From Candidatus Heimdallarchaeota archaeon LC_2 (lineage in GTDB: Archaea > Asgardarchaeota > Heimdallarchaeia > Heimdallarchaeales > Kariarchaeaceae), in assembly GCA_001940725.1 (NCBI GenBank), contig MDVR01000173.1, positions 1 through 38,371 on the forward strand: 38,371 nucleotides of DNA, in the 5' to 3' direction. Both the position numbers and the translations under genes were made by a program. Numbering within the stretch: the first letter of the stretch is position 1; each line of letters begins with the position of its first letter. Positions 1 to 8,494 of the stretch are shown in pieces. Below the pieces are notes generated by a model that saw nothing but the letters and a program-made list of their open reading frames with translations, had not been told where the DNA came from and did no database searches.

Positions 1-378
1 AGAGCCTCATCAATTGGTTACTGTAGCAGGAAAATTCTACTAAATAAAAACACAGATAAAATTTTGTCTCAAGACGACATAAAACTTCTTCCCGAATGGA
101 AACAAAGACAATAAAACCGAAAAGGGTGAATTCAGAGCCTCATCAATTGGTTACTGTAGCAGGAAAATTCTACTAAATAAAAACACAGATAAAATTTTGT
201 CTCAAGACGACATAAAACTTCTTCCCGAATGGAAACAAAGACAATAAAACCGAAAAGGGTGAATTCAGAGCCTCATCAATTGGTTACTGTAGCAGGAAAA
301 TTCTACTAAATAAAAACACAGATAAAATTTTGTCTCAAGACGACATAAAACTTCTTCCCGAATGGAAACAAAGACAAT
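1..378. repeat. 133-bp tandem direct repeat at contig edge (2 full copies plus 112 bp)
   Basis: Units start at 1, 134 and 267 and look identical; the third follows the unit for 112 bases (to 378) and then continues into the Cas4-like gene. Each unit carries the same piece of that gene, the part coding for ASSIGYCSRK and PEWKQRQ. In the first two copies the reading frame is closed by a TAA just after the latter motif. A period of 133 is not a multiple of three, so the copies cannot form one long protein. Exact tandem copies at the very edge of a contig are typical of an unresolved assembly loop, although a recent real duplication is possible. Confidence 0.9.
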
Positions 379-923
379 TAGAATCTCCTGCTGATGTTGA
401 GATAGAAACTGGTGCGCATATTTCTGGACAAGCAATTCATGAAATAGTTCAAACTGCTCTCGAAAAAGATGTTGTCGGAATGGAAGAGGAGGTTTCTTTT
501 GAGGGTCCTAATTTTAAACTGATTGGGCATTATGATCTTTTAATGACTGATGAGGAAGGAAATAAAATTGTCATTGATATCAAATCTACTGGGACATACA
601 GACACTTCTTGCCGAATCAGGCTCATTTAACTCAATTGATGGCATACCAAGGTATGCTTGATGGGATCAAGGGGGGACTATTTTACATAAGACGCAATAA
701 CTGGGAAATGACCTTTATTCCACAGGATTTCAATAAATCGGAGTTCTCAGCCATAATTACAAAACTATCTCATTTAGCACTTATGGAGGAAAAGATGGAG
801 TTACCAGTAATAGATCCAGGTATTTTTGAAACAGAATGCAAATCATACTTTCCATGTCCTTATTTTAATTATTGTTTTCCAGATTATGTTGAGCCTGAAG
901 AAGGAGAAGATGTAAAAGCTTAA
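267..923 (+). CDS. Cas4-like PD-(D/E)XK exonuclease, 5' truncated
   Basis: This is the C-terminal majority of a RecB/Cas4-type nuclease. Reading in frame from the third repeat copy gives RASSIGYCSRK, the Cas4-type N-terminal motif with the first iron-sulphur cysteine (codon at 288). Then come a histidine in GQAIHEIV, an acidic residue in IGHYDLL, the catalytic DIK in VIDIKSTG, a QLMAY motif, and a C-terminal cluster of three cysteines spaced CxxxxxC and CxxxxxC. Four cysteines would ligate a 4Fe-4S cluster, as known for Cas4. A TTG at 330 could be taken as the start but would delete the first cysteine, so the true start lies left of the repeats. No cas1, cas2 or CRISPR array is nearby, so this is best read as a stand-alone Cas4-like enzyme of DNA repair or defence, not as CRISPR adaptation. 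Confidence 0.8.
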   Translation, partial: RASSIGYCSRKILLNKNTDKILSQDDIKLLPEWKQRQLESPADVEIETGAHISGQAIHEIVQTALEKDVVGMEEEVSFEGPNFKLIGHYDLLMTDEEGNKIVIDIKSTGTYRHFLPNQAHLTQLMAYQGMLDGIKGGLFYIRRNNWEMTFIPQDFNKSEFSAIITKLSHLALMEEKMELPVIDPGIFETECKSYFPCPYFNYCFPDYVEPEEGEDVKA

Positions 924-989
924 CTTTTATCTAATGAACTACCGTTAGTACCAATAGCCCTTGATATATTGTATCAAGCAATTAAATGA

Positions 990-1241
990 TTACCATTTCA
1001 ATTCATTAGAACAATTAGGACAAAATGTCCATCCAGGGGAAATTGGATATTGACATTTTTCGCAATATTGTGGTCCAAACTGTTGATTATAATTTAAATT
1101 TTTCTTTCTTCCAGATCTAAAAAATAACGAGGGGAAAAATAAAAACAAAAATAAGAAAGGAAAATCAAAAACCAAAAAAGCTAATAAGCTTAGTACTGAA
1201 AGACTAATCAAACTAAGAGAAATTTTTCTTCGATTTTCCAT
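990..1241 (-). CDS. Small membrane protein with C-terminal zinc ribbon
   Basis: The protein has 83 residues. A basic N-terminus (MENRRK) is followed by a long hydrophobic stretch at about residues 8-42, rich in Leu and Phe, enough for one or two membrane helices. A basic patch (RSGRKK) follows, then a zinc-ribbon tail with CEKC and CPNC knuckles near the C-terminus. Archaeal genomes commonly encode such membrane-anchored zinc ribbons of unknown role. It stands alone between the Cas4-like gene and bud32, on the opposite strand. The start ATG is the first in the frame. I cannot assign a function. Confidence 0.7.
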   Translation of the reverse strand: MENRRKISLSLISLSVLSLLAFLVFDFPFLFLFLFFPSLFFRSGRKKNLNYNQQFGPQYCEKCQYPISPGWTFCPNCSNELKW

Positions 1242-1474
1242 ATTTAAATTCGCAAATGATACACTTATTTATTCTGTGATTGAGAACCTCATCTATTCTT
1301 TTCAAATGATCTGGATTTTACGTTAGTTAGACAAAGGCTGCGTTTTCTTAAAGAATTTTCTTTCCGTTTAAATTCCAATAAATTGTTTATCTAAATAATC
1401 CTCTTCTGATTATCGATAATATGAGATAATAAGTTAATTGTGACAATCTTTATCCTTTTTAAATTATAAATAAA

Positions 1475-2131
1475 ATGATTATTATGGCTTTATCCTTACC
1501 CAACCTTCTGATAGAAGAAGAAATTGCTCAGGGTGCGGAAGCCAGAATATCAGCTGGTACTTATTTTGATTATCCAGTTGTAATAAAACACAGATATGCT
1601 AAAACTTACAGAAATGTTGGAATTGACAACAAGCTGAGGAAAGAAAGAACCATTAAAGAGGTCAGATTACTTCAAAGTGCACGAGAACTTGGATTAAATG
1701 TCCCGTACGTACTTGACGTTGATAAAAAAGAATGGATCATAATTATGGACCGTTTAACGGCAGATCCTATCAAATTTAGATTGGAAGACAAAGATCTGTT
1801 GTCATATTTTTACAAAATTGGGGAGATGATCGCCACTTTGCATACCGGTGGCATAGTACATGGAGATCTTACAACTTCAAATTTATTTGTTGATAATAAT
1901 TGTAATGTTTGGTTAATTGATTTTGGTCTGGGATTTAATACAAAAAATATTGAAGATTTTGCTGTTGATAATTTAGTATTGAAACACATATTGGAAAGTT
2001 CTCATCCCCTTATTTATGAAAAAGCATTTGAATCATTCATGGACGCATATACAAGGAATTTTGCAAAAGGAAAACAAATTGTAAAACGAATGAAGGTAGT
2101 AGAATTAAGAGTAAGGTATCGAAGTCATTAG
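1475..2131 (+). CDS. bud32: KEOPS complex kinase/ATPase Bud32 (Kae1-associated)
   Basis: This small atypical kinase of the KEOPS complex supports Kae1 in making the t6A37 modification of ANN-decoding tRNAs. Hallmarks visible: GAEA in the N-lobe with the catalytic Lys in VVIKHRYAKTYR, then a KERTIKE segment. The C-lobe has HGDLTTSN (catalytic loop), IDFGLG (magnesium-binding DFG), a DFAVDNLVLK segment and the basic C-terminal tail ending VRYRSH. At 218 residues it matches free-standing archaeal Bud32. In many Euryarchaeota it is fused behind Kae1; here it is separate and no kae1 is next to it. Two ATGs (1475, 1484) could start it; the second fits conserved family length about as well. Confidence 0.93.
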   Translation: MIIMALSLPNLLIEEEIAQGAEARISAGTYFDYPVVIKHRYAKTYRNVGIDNKLRKERTIKEVRLLQSARELGLNVPYVLDVDKKEWIIIMDRLTADPIKFRLEDKDLLSYFYKIGEMIATLHTGGIVHGDLTTSNLFVDNNCNVWLIDFGLGFNTKNIEDFAVDNLVLKHILESSHPLIYEKAFESFMDAYTRNFAKGKQIVKRMKVVELRVRYRSH

Positions 2132-2153
2132 TTGTCCAGTTTAATTTGTTTTA

Positions 2154-2495
2154 TTATTCATTATTATTTCTTGACATGACATCATTCAATATTCTTGATA
2201 GAATTGCAGCTTCATCACTCACAATGATCCCATCATCTTCGGCAAGTTTAGTCAATGTCGGAATTATATCTCTTGCGATTAAGTTTACTCTTTTTATTAT
2301 TTCTTCTTGGGAAAGATCAACATCAATTAAATCAATTACTGGGAGCAATTCGGTTTCTATATTAATCAGGTGACCACCTAAACTTTCCAATAATGCTGCT
2401 TCATCACTTGTAATTTGTCCATCTCTAAATGCAATTTCTGTACTTGAATGAAGCAATTCAATCAGTGCCTGGTGAACGATTTTTATTTTATCCAA
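2154..2495 (-). CDS. Helical TerB-like protein, partner of the GTPase
   Basis: The 113-residue protein is predicted all-helical from its composition. It contains an internal duplication: residues around 25-35 read DGQITSDEAALLESL and around 87-100 read DGIIVSDEAAILSRIL. This DGxI-x-DE motif with following leucines recalls the TerB/tellurite-resistance fold, where paired acidic motifs sit at helix starts; that assignment is inference. It begins 11 bases after the stop of the upstream GTPase-roadblock gene on the same strand, so the two are very likely co-transcribed and may work together, for example as a regulator of the GTPase. It converges on bud32 with a short gap. Confidence 0.65.
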   Translation of the reverse strand: MDKIKIVHQALIELLHSSTEIAFRDGQITSDEAALLESLGGHLINIETELLPVIDLIDVDLSQEEIIKRVNLIARDIIPTLTKLAEDDGIIVSDEAAILSRILNDVMSRNNNE

Positions 2496-2506
2496 TTGAA
2501 TTTCAC

Positions 2507-3973
2507 CTATTCTAAGTCACTTAATCCTGATAATTTTTTCAATCTACTACGCAAATCTGATACCAAATCTTTTTTCCCAGGGGCTGCATCTGGTTCGGCT
2601 TCTTCACTAATTTCCATTGTGCCTAGACCTTGTCTAATAGAATCAACTATCCTTTGAGCATTTTGCAACATCAAAGTGCTGACATCGACAGCAAGAATTG
2701 CTATGGCAAATTCATTACTTGCTCTTGCAAAATAAATATCAAAATCCGATAATGTGAAGTGACCTAATCCTCTATATTCAATATCTGCTAATTCTTTATA
2801 AAATTGCTGTGGATTTAATGTAGCAACTACTTCTTTTAACGTTCCCAATCTTTCATAATCAATATCGCTTTTTCCTACTGCAAGAACTTGTTCACCATCC
2901 TGGGATAAAATTGAAATCGCAACAATTTCTTCTGATTCAGCCATTCTTTTAGCTATTACCTCAGTCAATTTTTCGACTATACTGTCCGACAGGTCAAAAA
3001 GACTTTTTGGGGTCGCATCCTCAAGAATTTCTTTATCGGTCTTTTTCTCAACTTTTTCCATATCTGGAGGAGGTGTCTCTTTTGATACTTCTTCAGTTAC
3101 AGCTTTTTCCTCAACCCTTGGTTCCGCTATCTTTGTGGGTAATGGTGGAATTGCAGGTTTTGTTTTAGGTTCTGGTGTTGTAGCAGGTGGGGGTGCTTTA
3201 TTTGCTGCTGGGGGAGGTGCTGGTGGTTTTGCACTGGGTGTTAATGAAGCTGCAGAGGAAGTCGTTGGTTGGGGAACTGTTTTTGTTTCTGAAATAGTTG
3301 TTGAAGGTGGAGGAGTCTGACTAGGTGCAGTTGATGCTGTGGCAGTTGGAACTCCGGATGGTTGAGGAACTGATTTACTATCCGCTTGTGGTTTGGCCGA
3401 TTTCATAGATAATTTTTGTGAAGGTTCATCAAAATCTTCAAAATTTTCAAATAGGATTCGTTTAACTGCCAAATCAATTGAATTTGAAAATATACTGGTT
3501 AAATAGAATTTGAATTTCTGTGGTGTAAGTTTATCTGCTTTTCGAAACAATCTAGCAGCTTTATAGAAATGAGACTTCAACCTCCCAGCTAATTCAGGAT
3601 CATATTTGTGGAATAACACATAAAGTTTTGGTGCGGGATCTACATTCTTCAAAATGCTAAGAATATCTACAAAATATTGATAGGATTCCTCGAGTCTGTC
3701 AATGTCTTGGATGTCGATGACAAATATCATCGCTTTTGTCTGATTAAAGACTTCAGGCTTTGATAAATAACTTTCTCTGTAATTTTGTTGGCCACCCATG
3801 TCCCAAACACTGAAGTCTTGATCTAAATAATTTGTAGAATGACGTTCTATCTGTTTGGTTGGAGCTAGGTCCTTCAAATCTTTTGCATCCATCTCTTCCA
3901 TAGTGGCTTTGTAAATGGTTGTTTTCCCTGCCTTGTCAAGACCTGCAAAAATTAATTTAGTTATCCCAGACAC
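2507..3973 (-). CDS. Rag/Gtr-type small GTPase fused to a roadblock/LC7-like domain
   Basis: The 488-residue protein has three parts. Residues 1-175 form a Ras-superfamily G domain: P-loop GLDKAGKT (11-18), PT switch threonine (38-39), WDMGGQ (57-62), HKYD (122-125) in place of NKxD, and TSIFSNSI near 159-166. The HKxD and TSI(W/F) motifs are those of eukaryotic Rag/Gtr GTPases. Residues about 190-320 are a Pro/Ala/Thr-rich, low-complexity linker. Residues about 325-465 resemble a roadblock/longin-type domain (ISILSQDGEQVLAVG, followed by a second half ending FAIAILAVDVS). In eukaryotes the Rag G domain is directly followed by a roadblock domain that drives dimerisation. Asgard archaea are known to encode many Rag-like GTPases and roadblock proteins; the long disordered linker is unusual. 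It lies upstream of the TerB-like gene. Confidence 0.85.
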   Translation of the reverse strand: MSGITKLIFAGLDKAGKTTIYKATMEEMDAKDLKDLAPTKQIERHSTNYLDQDFSVWDMGGQQNYRESYLSKPEVFNQTKAMIFVIDIQDIDRLEESYQYFVDILSILKNVDPAPKLYVLFHKYDPELAGRLKSHFYKAARLFRKADKLTPQKFKFYLTSIFSNSIDLAVKRILFENFEDFDEPSQKLSMKSAKPQADSKSVPQPSGVPTATASTAPSQTPPPSTTISETKTVPQPTTSSAASLTPSAKPPAPPPAANKAPPPATTPEPKTKPAIPPLPTKIAEPRVEEKAVTEEVSKETPPPDMEKVEKKTDKEILEDATPKSLFDLSDSIVEKLTEVIAKRMAESEEIVAISILSQDGEQVLAVGKSDIDYERLGTLKEVVATLNPQQFYKELADIEYRGLGHFTLSDFDIYFARASNEFAIAILAVDVSTLMLQNAQRIVDSIRQGLGTMEISEEAEPDAAPGKKDLVSDLRSRLKKLSGLSDLE

Positions 3974-4039
3974 GTTTTACAATTCACCCTTCTTTTACTT
4001 ATAAAAAATCTTTATTGAAATAACGTGGAATAACACATG

Positions 4040-4129
4040 GTACAAAATGATTGATGATCATTTGATCGAGTAAAATTGATGGTGTAACATTTTGTACATA
4101 CTTCTCAGCAAATTTGATCAATTGATCAA
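4040..4129. promoter_or_regulatory. Inverted repeat and 16-bp palindrome in the 3974-4344 gap
   Basis: The 371-bp gap between the divergent GTPase and surface-protein genes holds GTACAAAATG at 4040-4049 and its exact reverse complement CATTTTGTAC at 4088-4097, about 38 bases apart. A perfect palindrome, TTGATCAATTGATCAA, sits at 4114-4129. Between the arms are further GATCAT/GATC half-sites. These could be operator sites for a dimeric regulator or a cruciform. I see no open frame or RNA gene in the gap; the rest is plain AT-rich DNA. Confidence 0.5.
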
Positions 4130-4344
4130 TCTAAAAAGTCATCCGCAACAGTTGAGAAATCGGATAAAGAGCAAATAATTATTATATTAAAGATATGCTC
4201 AATATGATAAAACTAAATCAATCTCAATTTAATTATTGGATTGATTGGAGGTTAATCATTTTTTTTATTTTCAAGTATGTTTCCTTAAAATCTTATAAAC
4301 ATAAACTTTAAATTCTCAGTAATCAAGCATCATAGAACAGATTT

Positions 4345-5200
4345 ATGAAAGGGAAATTATCATATAAAGGGTTATACATAATTTTGGTATTTGCTCTGTT
4401 TTTGTTCCAAATCCAGTTAGAAGGAATACAATCTGTTTCAGGTGCGAATAATGAAGGAAAATTTATACCCTATAAATTGAATAGATTTGAATTTCAATCT
4501 ATAAATCAAGATTTTCCGTTGTTTCCAACAAGAAAGCAATAGTGGATTCACGGTAGCAGATGGTAATTTGAAATCTGCAAATTTATTGGCAGAAAATTAC
4601 AACAGCCAAACTAATTTTACACATGCTCAACAAAACACCAATGTTGTATATGGTACATGGAGTTTTGATTGGATAGTTAGTGATGATAAAAGAAGTTATG
4701 ATGTTGTAGAATTTATTTTTACAGATCATAAAGACAATTATAATTGGACGGGACAAAGATTGTCAACATTGCAATTTACGGGTTATTCATTACGAATGAT
4801 CTCTTATCTTGATGGGTATCACGGTCGTGGCATGGACTTGTTGAAATACTGACTTCCGCTTGAAGGTTTTGTCTGTGATACGAAAGGATTTAATTCAGAA
4901 ACTGACTTTGAGGGAACATACCATATAGAGATTACGAGAGATACGAGCGGGAAATTTAATATTTATGTGAATTCTGAATTAAAAATTGAGTATTTAGATA
5001 ATGATTATACATCATCAGAAAAATTTGCATTTACATCTTTTCAAGGAAGTTCTGCAATTGATAATATTGAGATACACGATGAAGTTCTATCCATTGAAGA
5101 GGTAAATCCTAATAATTCAGAAAGTGAAGAAAGTCCATTTTCAATAATATTTGGAATTGCAGCTATAATGGTCCCAGTTCTTATAAGGAAATACAAGTAA
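4345..5200 (+). pseudogene. Secreted/surface membrane-anchored protein, frameshifted and stop-interrupted
   Basis: Three pieces make one protein. 4345-4542 codes for an N-terminal signal peptide (MKGKLSYKG then a hydrophobic core ending near SVSGANN). A frame change between about 4515 and 4540 moves to frame +2, where GFTVADGNLKSANLL continues into a beta-rich stretch. That frame meets TGA at 4850-4852 and then runs on to 5200 without interruption. The end has an acidic Ser/Glu linker and one membrane helix (IIFGIAAIMVPVLI) followed by RKYK, a typical archaeal surface-protein anchor. The middle (TWSFDWIVSDD, FTSFQGSSAIDNIEI) recalls a concanavalin/LamG-like beta sandwich, with low certainty. 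Either the gene is recently dead or two sequencing errors split it; sequence decay is otherwise slight. Confidence 0.7.
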
Positions 5201-5351
5201 TAATATTAAATTAATAATATCAAGAATTCTAGTCTATCAATAATCAAGTAATCTTTATCAAAAGTAATTTACCGATAATATTCAAATAATTAATGTTGAA
5301 ATACATTTCTTATATATTATTTCACATTGAATATGTTGCGAGTATTGACCT

Positions 5352-6029
5352 TTGATAATTTACGATTATTCTTTTCAGTATCAAATAAAGCCAATCAAGG
5401 TTGTCGTTGAGCATGTTGAACTACGAGATCAGATTGATGAAATTACTACTGCAGAAAATCTTAAGGGGACTTCAGTTCGCATATTATTAACAGTAAATAG
5501 TGAGGAAATCGTAATACATTACCCATCACATGTTTCAGACGAAATCTTAGATGACATCGAGAAAGAATTAAGAAATTTACATGAGAAAATGAGCCTCTTT
5601 GTAGCAGATACTATAATCACACTAGATATCTTTGTCCAAGAAAATAGAGTTTCAAATAATCAATTCCGTGATTTAATAATAGTCGATTTAATAAGCTTTA
5701 ATGGGATAGATTATAGATCTACTGAATTAGGAATAAGAAGAAGATTATCTAGAACCTTTTTCCAAGGGTTTATTTCTTCTCCAAATTTAAAAATTTCAGA
5801 TTTACTTACAGTGTTTAATTCTCAACAAGAGTTGAATTCATCATCAAATCCGTCTATGGGGACTACTAAAAAGAATTTATTTGGAATTAGCCAGTCTGAT
5901 TCAATAGATAACGAAACTAGTTTTATATTAATTCGGGATGAGAAGTCATCGTACAATGAAGAAGATAATGATGAATGGGTATTGATTGATGTGCAAACAA
6001 TTCCAGACGATTTAAGAGTTCAATTTTAA
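5352..6029 (+). CDS. Conserved-looking protein of unknown function
   Basis: The 225-residue soluble protein is not recognised. The first 130 residues alternate strands and helices (KPIKVVVEHVEL, SVRILLTVNSEEIVIHYP, DEILDDIEKELRNLHEKM, DTIITLDIFV). A basic patch follows (ELGIRRRLSRTF), and then a low-complexity Ser/Asn/Glu tail at about 160-215. The proposed TTG start at 5352 lies roughly 35 bases after a TATA-like cttatatattat at 5309-5320, so the message would be short-leadered. No downstream partner on the same strand is closer than Tsr3. There is no signal peptide or membrane helix. Confidence 0.55.
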   Translation: MIIYDYSFQYQIKPIKVVVEHVELRDQIDEITTAENLKGTSVRILLTVNSEEIVIHYPSHVSDEILDDIEKELRNLHEKMSLFVADTIITLDIFVQENRVSNNQFRDLIIVDLISFNGIDYRSTELGIRRRLSRTFFQGFISSPNLKISDLLTVFNSQQELNSSSNPSMGTTKKNLFGISQSDSIDNETSFILIRDEKSSYNEEDNDEWVLIDVQTIPDDLRVQF

Positions 6030-6285
6030 ATAATTAGTAATTTAGTAGAGCTTTTCAACATAATTTTTCACTTTGTTTTTAATCTTGAGCTGTTATATCC
6101 TCTTAAACTGATTTTCCGTTAGTTTTTTAAAAGCTTGTAAACCAATAACTTGATTTCCTCTAGACTACAGCAATTTTGTCCTTCGTCGTTAGTATAAAAA
6201 AAAAGTGAGATTAAAGTGTAATGGTAATTTGATCACAAGAGTTAGATTAATTAATTCAATTAAAATTTTCAAGTTGAGAGATGAA

Positions 6286-6798
6286 ATGGATGTAAAAGTA
6301 GTTTATCTTGATCAGTGCAATAAAAAACGTTGTTCGGGGGCTAGACTTCTGAAACTAAATATTGCCAAGAGAATAGAAATTAGGCAAATCAGAAAATCGA
6401 TTTTACTTTCTCCATTTACATCAACTGCAATATCTCCAGCTGATCGATCATTAGCACAACAACATGGTTTAACTGTAATTGATGGATCTTGGAAACAAAT
6501 ACAATCCACAGACTCTTTGTTTACTTATGGTAGTCCTCGAGCCTTACCCTTCTTAATGGCTGCAAACCCAGTAAATTATGGAAAACCGACAAAACTTAAT
6601 TGTGCAGAGGCATTAGCAGCAACTTTATGGATTCTTGGTGAAAAAGAAAAAGCAGAAAAATTATTATTTCCATTTAATTGGGGAGAAGCTTTTTTTGATA
6701 TAAATTATGAGAGATTGGAAGGATATGCATCTTGTAAGGACTCCTCGGAAGTTGTAGACCTGCAAAACCAATTTATCGATGAAATTCTTGAGAAATAA
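6286..6798 (+). CDS. tsr3: Tsr3-type rRNA aminocarboxypropyltransferase
   Basis: Tsr3 transfers the aminocarboxypropyl group from S-adenosylmethionine to a small-subunit rRNA pseudouridine derivative; it is shared by archaea and eukaryotes. Motifs: LDQCNKKRCSGARLL (CSG motif), LSPFTSTAISPADRSLA, VIDGSWKQI (family: D-C-S-W), the diagnostic RALPFLMAANPVNYGKPTKL, NCAEALAATL, and FNWGEAFFDIN. The frame is open back to a GTG at 6205, but homology begins at MDVKVVYLDQ, so I set the start at the ATG at 6286 (171 residues, normal family length). A TATA-like gtataaaaaa near 6190 precedes it. A hairpin with T-run follows the stop. Confidence 0.92.
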   Translation: MDVKVVYLDQCNKKRCSGARLLKLNIAKRIEIRQIRKSILLSPFTSTAISPADRSLAQQHGLTVIDGSWKQIQSTDSLFTYGSPRALPFLMAANPVNYGKPTKLNCAEALAATLWILGEKEKAEKLLFPFNWGEAFFDINYERLEGYASCKDSSEVVDLQNQFIDEILEK

Positions 6799-6828
6799 CA
6801 AGACAGCCATTTTGATGGCTTTTTCTTG
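6799..6828 (+). terminator. Hairpin plus T-run after tsr3
   Basis: AGCCAT (6805-6810) pairs with ATGGCT (6815-6820) across a TTTG loop. It is followed by TTTTTC and flanked by an outer CAAG/CTTG pair (6799-6802, 6825-6828). It starts at the tsr3 stop codon and fits a transcription terminator. Confidence 0.6.
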
Positions 6829-6930
6829 TGTTGTATCCTAACGAAGATTAATATTCAAATTTATTCGATTATTTGTAAATTAATGCAGATGTAATTACTA
6901 ACATTAGTATGTAAGTTATACACCTTTTCA

Positions 6931-8274
6931 CTATTCCTCAATTTCAACATTCTTTTTTGTTTCTTGTTCTTGATTGAATTTCACCTGTTCATGGTCTATA
7001 CTTGAAAATAGATCATTAATGTTGGTTATGGAATTTAGAACATATAATTTCCTTTCTGATAATTTCTCCATTTCAATACCATATTTTTGAGCAATTGCCG
7101 AAGCAGTGTTCTCATCCATATTTTTCATTGAGTCTTGGAGATTCAATTGTTGCTTCTCTATTGTTTTTAAGGTACTTTCAAAATTACTTAATTTCTCTTT
7201 AAGAGATTCTCTAAAATATTGTAGTAGATAGAGCACGTTTGAGCTTTCAGATTTTAATGGATCAACAACATTCACATCAACTGCATCTGAATTAGAATTT
7301 CCATACCAATCTTCAACTGTTAAAACTATTCTGTGATATCCAATGGATAGATTATCCAAGGAGTAAATTATTTCATCTTCAGCTTCCCATTTCCCTTCTT
7401 TTTTTACTTGGCCGTTTACAATAATTGTATATGTATCTGGATTAGTATCACTAACTTTCCATTCGATGAATTTACCTATTTCACCATAAACAAATGCGAT
7501 ATCTGTTGGGGCTTCAATTTCCGGTGGTGTTTTATCAGGTGATTGCAATCTTAAAAAGGAAATAAACATTACTAAACCACCAAGTTGTCCCAATATAAAA
7601 AGTAACATAGCGGGATCATCAACACTATTGGGACTGAAATCTTGAATATATTGAAAAGAAAACGCTGCACCCCCAAAGAAGGCTATACCCATAAATAGAA
7701 ATGATAATTGCTCAGTTTTGAGGAATCTCCTCTTATAATCCTTCTGTGCAACAAGGAAAGAGTAAGGGATATATTTACTTATGAAAGAATCGATTCCTAA
7801 TACTGCACCATTATTTCCTATAAATAGAACCAATTGAATAACAATGTAAAATGCAGAAGGATTAACAGCACCAGAAAGAACAAAATTCAAGTTTAAAAAC
7901 AAACCGCCCAGCAAACCTAAATTTGTAAATGTACCGGTCATGATTGAAAAACCAATTAATAATTGAGCGATTATTACAATCCAAGATATGGTTGATGCAT
8001 TTGGGATAAAAACATCATTAATAATTTGTTCATAAAACGGAAATCTAAGTAGTCCCTCTTCTCCTTTCCCCTCAAAAAAGGCAATTAATGCAGTTCCATC
8101 ATGCCAATCCGTCTCAATTAATTTTTCAGTCGCGGCTCTTAACCATCCAATTCCAATAAAAATCCTTAATGGTAATAGATAAGCCCCTTCTTCATGTAAT
8201 TCTTTGTATACAAAACGAATAAGTCTATCAGTATTTAATCTCAGTCCACTTTGAATGCTATTTTGATTAGTCAC
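6931..8274 (-). CDS. DoxX/DoxD-type membrane protein with Ig-like domain and coiled-coil tail
   Basis: The 447-residue protein starts with a cytoplasmic segment and a DoxX-like membrane domain (about 30-240): LLPLRIFIGIGWLRAATEKL, several hydrophobic helices, and FFGGAAFSFQYI. DoxX-family proteins are small quinone/redox-linked membrane subunits; the exact role here is unknown. About residues 250-340 form an Ig-like domain beginning DKTPPEIEAPTDIAFVYGE and continuing through IEWKVSD, TYTIIVNGQ and HRIVLTVEDWYGN. The last 100 residues are charged and likely coiled coil (KLSNFESTLKTIEKQQ). The fusion suggests a membrane enzyme or scaffold with an extracytoplasmic partner-binding arm. It is monocistronic; the upstream gap to the methyltransferase is about 220 bp. 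Confidence 0.7.
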   Translation of the reverse strand: MTNQNSIQSGLRLNTDRLIRFVYKELHEEGAYLLPLRIFIGIGWLRAATEKLIETDWHDGTALIAFFEGKGEEGLLRFPFYEQIINDVFIPNASTISWIVIIAQLLIGFSIMTGTFTNLGLLGGLFLNLNFVLSGAVNPSAFYIVIQLVLFIGNNGAVLGIDSFISKYIPYSFLVAQKDYKRRFLKTEQLSFLFMGIAFFGGAAFSFQYIQDFSPNSVDDPAMLLFILGQLGGLVMFISFLRLQSPDKTPPEIEAPTDIAFVYGEIGKFIEWKVSDTNPDTYTIIVNGQVKKEGKWEAEDEIIYSLDNLSIGYHRIVLTVEDWYGNSNSDAVDVNVVDPLKSESSNVLYLLQYFRESLKEKLSNFESTLKTIEKQQLNLQDSMKNMDENTASAIAQKYGIEMEKLSERKLYVLNSITNINDLFSSIDHEQVKFNQEQETKKNVEIEE

Positions 8275-8494
8275 TTTTTACCTTATTCACATCATATTAT
8301 ATGAAATTATTTGGAGTATGGATAAATTGTGATTTGTCCAAAATTACGAATGAGCAATTGAACCTTTAAAATATACAAATTAAAGTAACTGAACTTTAAG
8401 TGAAAAAGTCAATCAAAGTGTAAATTTGCATAATACAGCTAACGGACGTGATGTTCTCAAATCTCTTACCTTAATTTAATTCGATATAATTTCT

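Noticed and set aside
1..378. CRISPR array at the left edge
   Set aside because: The unit is 133 bp with no separate spacers and codes for part of the adjacent nuclease, so it is a tandem duplication or assembly loop despite the Cas4-like gene next to it.
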